Assembly (NCBI GenBank): GCA_030770545.1
Contig: CM061096.1
Coordinates: forward strand, 8,723,501 to 8,787,500
Length of the DNA stretch: 64,000 bases
Direction: 5' to 3'
From: Macropodus opercularis
Lineage: Eukaryota; Chordata; Actinopteri; Anabantiformes; Osphronemidae
Shown: positions 62,601 to 64,000 of the stretch, piece after piece
How positions within the stretch are numbered: the stretch's first letter is position 1
How the letters are laid out: each line of letters begins with the position of its first letter
The notes under the pieces: model-generated
Database searches by the model: none
Told to the model about the DNA's origin: nothing
What the model saw: the letters and a program-made list of their open reading frames with translations, nothing else
Translations under genes and position numbers: made by a program

Positions 62601-64000
62601 GTTGTCTCCAGCAGGATTCATCAGATTCACACCACTGTCCTCTAAGACGTCTTATCCCTCTCACTACATTTTGCCTCGCGTCTGCTTCCCACCCTCACCC
62701 TCTGATCCCTGTGCTCTCTGTGGCAGTAAGCCTGCGAATCCCAGACCATTCTTTGTAGATATCTGTGCTCTTTCTTCTTGCTCCCAGACCCTGTTGCTAC
62801 AGTTTCAATCTGCCTTCTGGTTTGACAGAGCTGCCAGGTGCTTCTGGCTTAACCATATGTCCTCTGACACGCTGTCTTGGGGATAGGGGGTGCAGGGGTT
62901 GGGGAGCTGGATTGGTTAAAGTTGAGGCTATGTGGAGCTACCTCTGAGAACTGTCCATGAAACTCCGTTGGCTGACATGTCTCAAAATCACAACCCACCG
63001 AAACCAGAACCCGGCGCCTGCTTCTTTTCAGAGCTAGCCCCGAGCGAGGTTCACATACAGGGATGGCAGTGAGCTTTTCAGCCGGTCCCCATGGGGTAGA
63101 GAAAACAGATCCTGTTTCAGCGAGCCAGTTGGCTCGGTGTGGCTGCAGTGACCGCATCGCCATCTCCAGCTCAGAGTCTGTCAGTCAGTCACAGTCTGCT
63201 GGTCTGTGGCTCCTGTGGTCAGACAGGAGTTCATTCTTTCTTGTGTCTTTGTCAGAATGTTTCTCTGGCTGCCAGAGACTTCATTGCACCCCGAAACTTC
63301 AGTCTGCGCCTCTTTCTCTGTTTCCGATCCAGGGCTATGATTCCGCTCTGAACTGGTCACACCACCCGTCCAGCTGCTCACGCTGCCTCCAGGTACAGAT
63401 CTGTAAGCCCAGCGATAATGCTGCCTGCACGGAGGCACATTCACTCACGCATGAACAGACGCGCAAACACACACTTCAGATTCTCAAACCGCTTGGCTGC
63501 AGAGTAGCGGCATGAACAAAAGTTAAACGTCCCCTTTGATTTGCTCCTAAAACTCCTCAGTGCAGGACATGGCCTTAAAAAACACAAAACAAGCAGCAAC
63601 CGGGGATTCCAGCGGTGAGACTGACACGCAGGACGAGTCGTCCCCTAATAAGTATCTGCTCTGCCGTTTGTCGTTTTTGCAGCAGATGCACATTCTCCCA
63701 GAGGCCCATGCGGCCCAGCAGTGTTCTGAAATAAGGGCTGCGGGTTGTGTATCGTGACAGGCTTTAAATGTGAGGAAGAGGAGCCCTCATCACCCATCAC
63801 CTCTGTGAGATGAAAGGCCCCGAAAGCAGCTCGCCACCCTGCTGGACACAGCTCAGCTGTTATAAGAAGTGTTTGACAGGAGTGGCAGGTACTTGACCTT
63901 CTGTCTGGCTTTTCTCTCTCCCTCTCACACTTCCTCTCCCCCCTCCCCCCCTTTTCTCTCACTCTCGGTGCTTACTTGGTGTCATCGCGTCGCCGCCGGC
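59700..64000. other. gene-free right end of the window
   Basis: No coding exon recognised. The last 100 bases are first pyrimidine-rich and then CpG-rich (TCGCGTCGCCGCCGGC), so a promoter or first exon of a gene beyond the window may begin there. Confidence 0.45.
60285..60325. repeat. decayed SINE-like repeat fragment
   Basis: AGCAGGAAGGTCCCAGGTTT followed by GATC resembles the tRNA-like motif of a common fish dispersed repeat. It shares the AAGGT-GGTTNGAT series with the piece near 39600. The match is by eye only. Confidence 0.35.

Noticed and set aside
1..64000. CRISPR arrays, bacterial operons, prophage, tRNA or rRNA genes
   Set aside because: No regularly spaced repeats, no bacterial-type gene packing, and no tRNA B-box with a convincing cloverleaf were seen. 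The sequence is vertebrate nuclear DNA.

Overview
The window reads as nuclear DNA of a teleost fish, probably a percomorph or other acanthomorph. The evidence is spliced protein-coding genes with short GT-AG introns, vertebrate-only families (fzd2, meioc, ccdc43, hsd17b1, an Ig/FN3 myosin light chain kinase), a fish-style collagen-free C1q protein, a decayed LINE and ordinary dinucleotide repeats. Nothing suggests bacterial, viral or organelle sequence. The species level is inference.

Layout. 1-11243: no gene recognised. 11244-18243: three plus-strand genes in a row, hsd17b1 (6 coding exons, 291 aa), a COQ10 family gene (5 exons, 234 aa) and a secreted C1q-domain gene (3 exons, 225 aa). 18760-25465: a 17-exon minus-strand smooth-muscle-type myosin light chain kinase paralogue (873 aa), with a GC-rich putative promoter at about 25.5-25.9 kb. 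About 25.9-33.1 kb: gene-free. 33335-34963: single-exon fzd2 on the minus strand. 36361-40136: meioc on the plus strand (7 coding exons, 743 aa), head-to-head with fzd2. 41663-43517: ccdc43 on the minus strand (5 exons), tail-to-tail with meioc. 43.6-64 kb: no recognisable coding gene, one 5'-truncated LINE fragment and microsatellites.

All spliced models were assembled by hand from open frames, GT/AG sites and phase. The phases sum to whole codons in every gene, which is good internal support. The fzd2-meioc-ccdc43 neighbourhood, with hsd17b1 on the same block, matches human 17q21 as I recall it. This favours FZD2 over FZD7 for the Frizzled, in agreement with its sequence. The genes do not form a pathway: they cover steroid reduction, mitochondrial coenzyme Q handling, secreted C1q-type binding, calcium/calmodulin-dependent contractility, Wnt reception, meiotic entry and a small coiled-coil protein. 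No new multi-gene system was found. The most useful second-look items are the extra COQ10 and MYLK paralogues in this block, the abutting poly(A) signals of meioc and ccdc43, the ambiguous ccdc43 splice junction, and the gene-poor flanks of fzd2.
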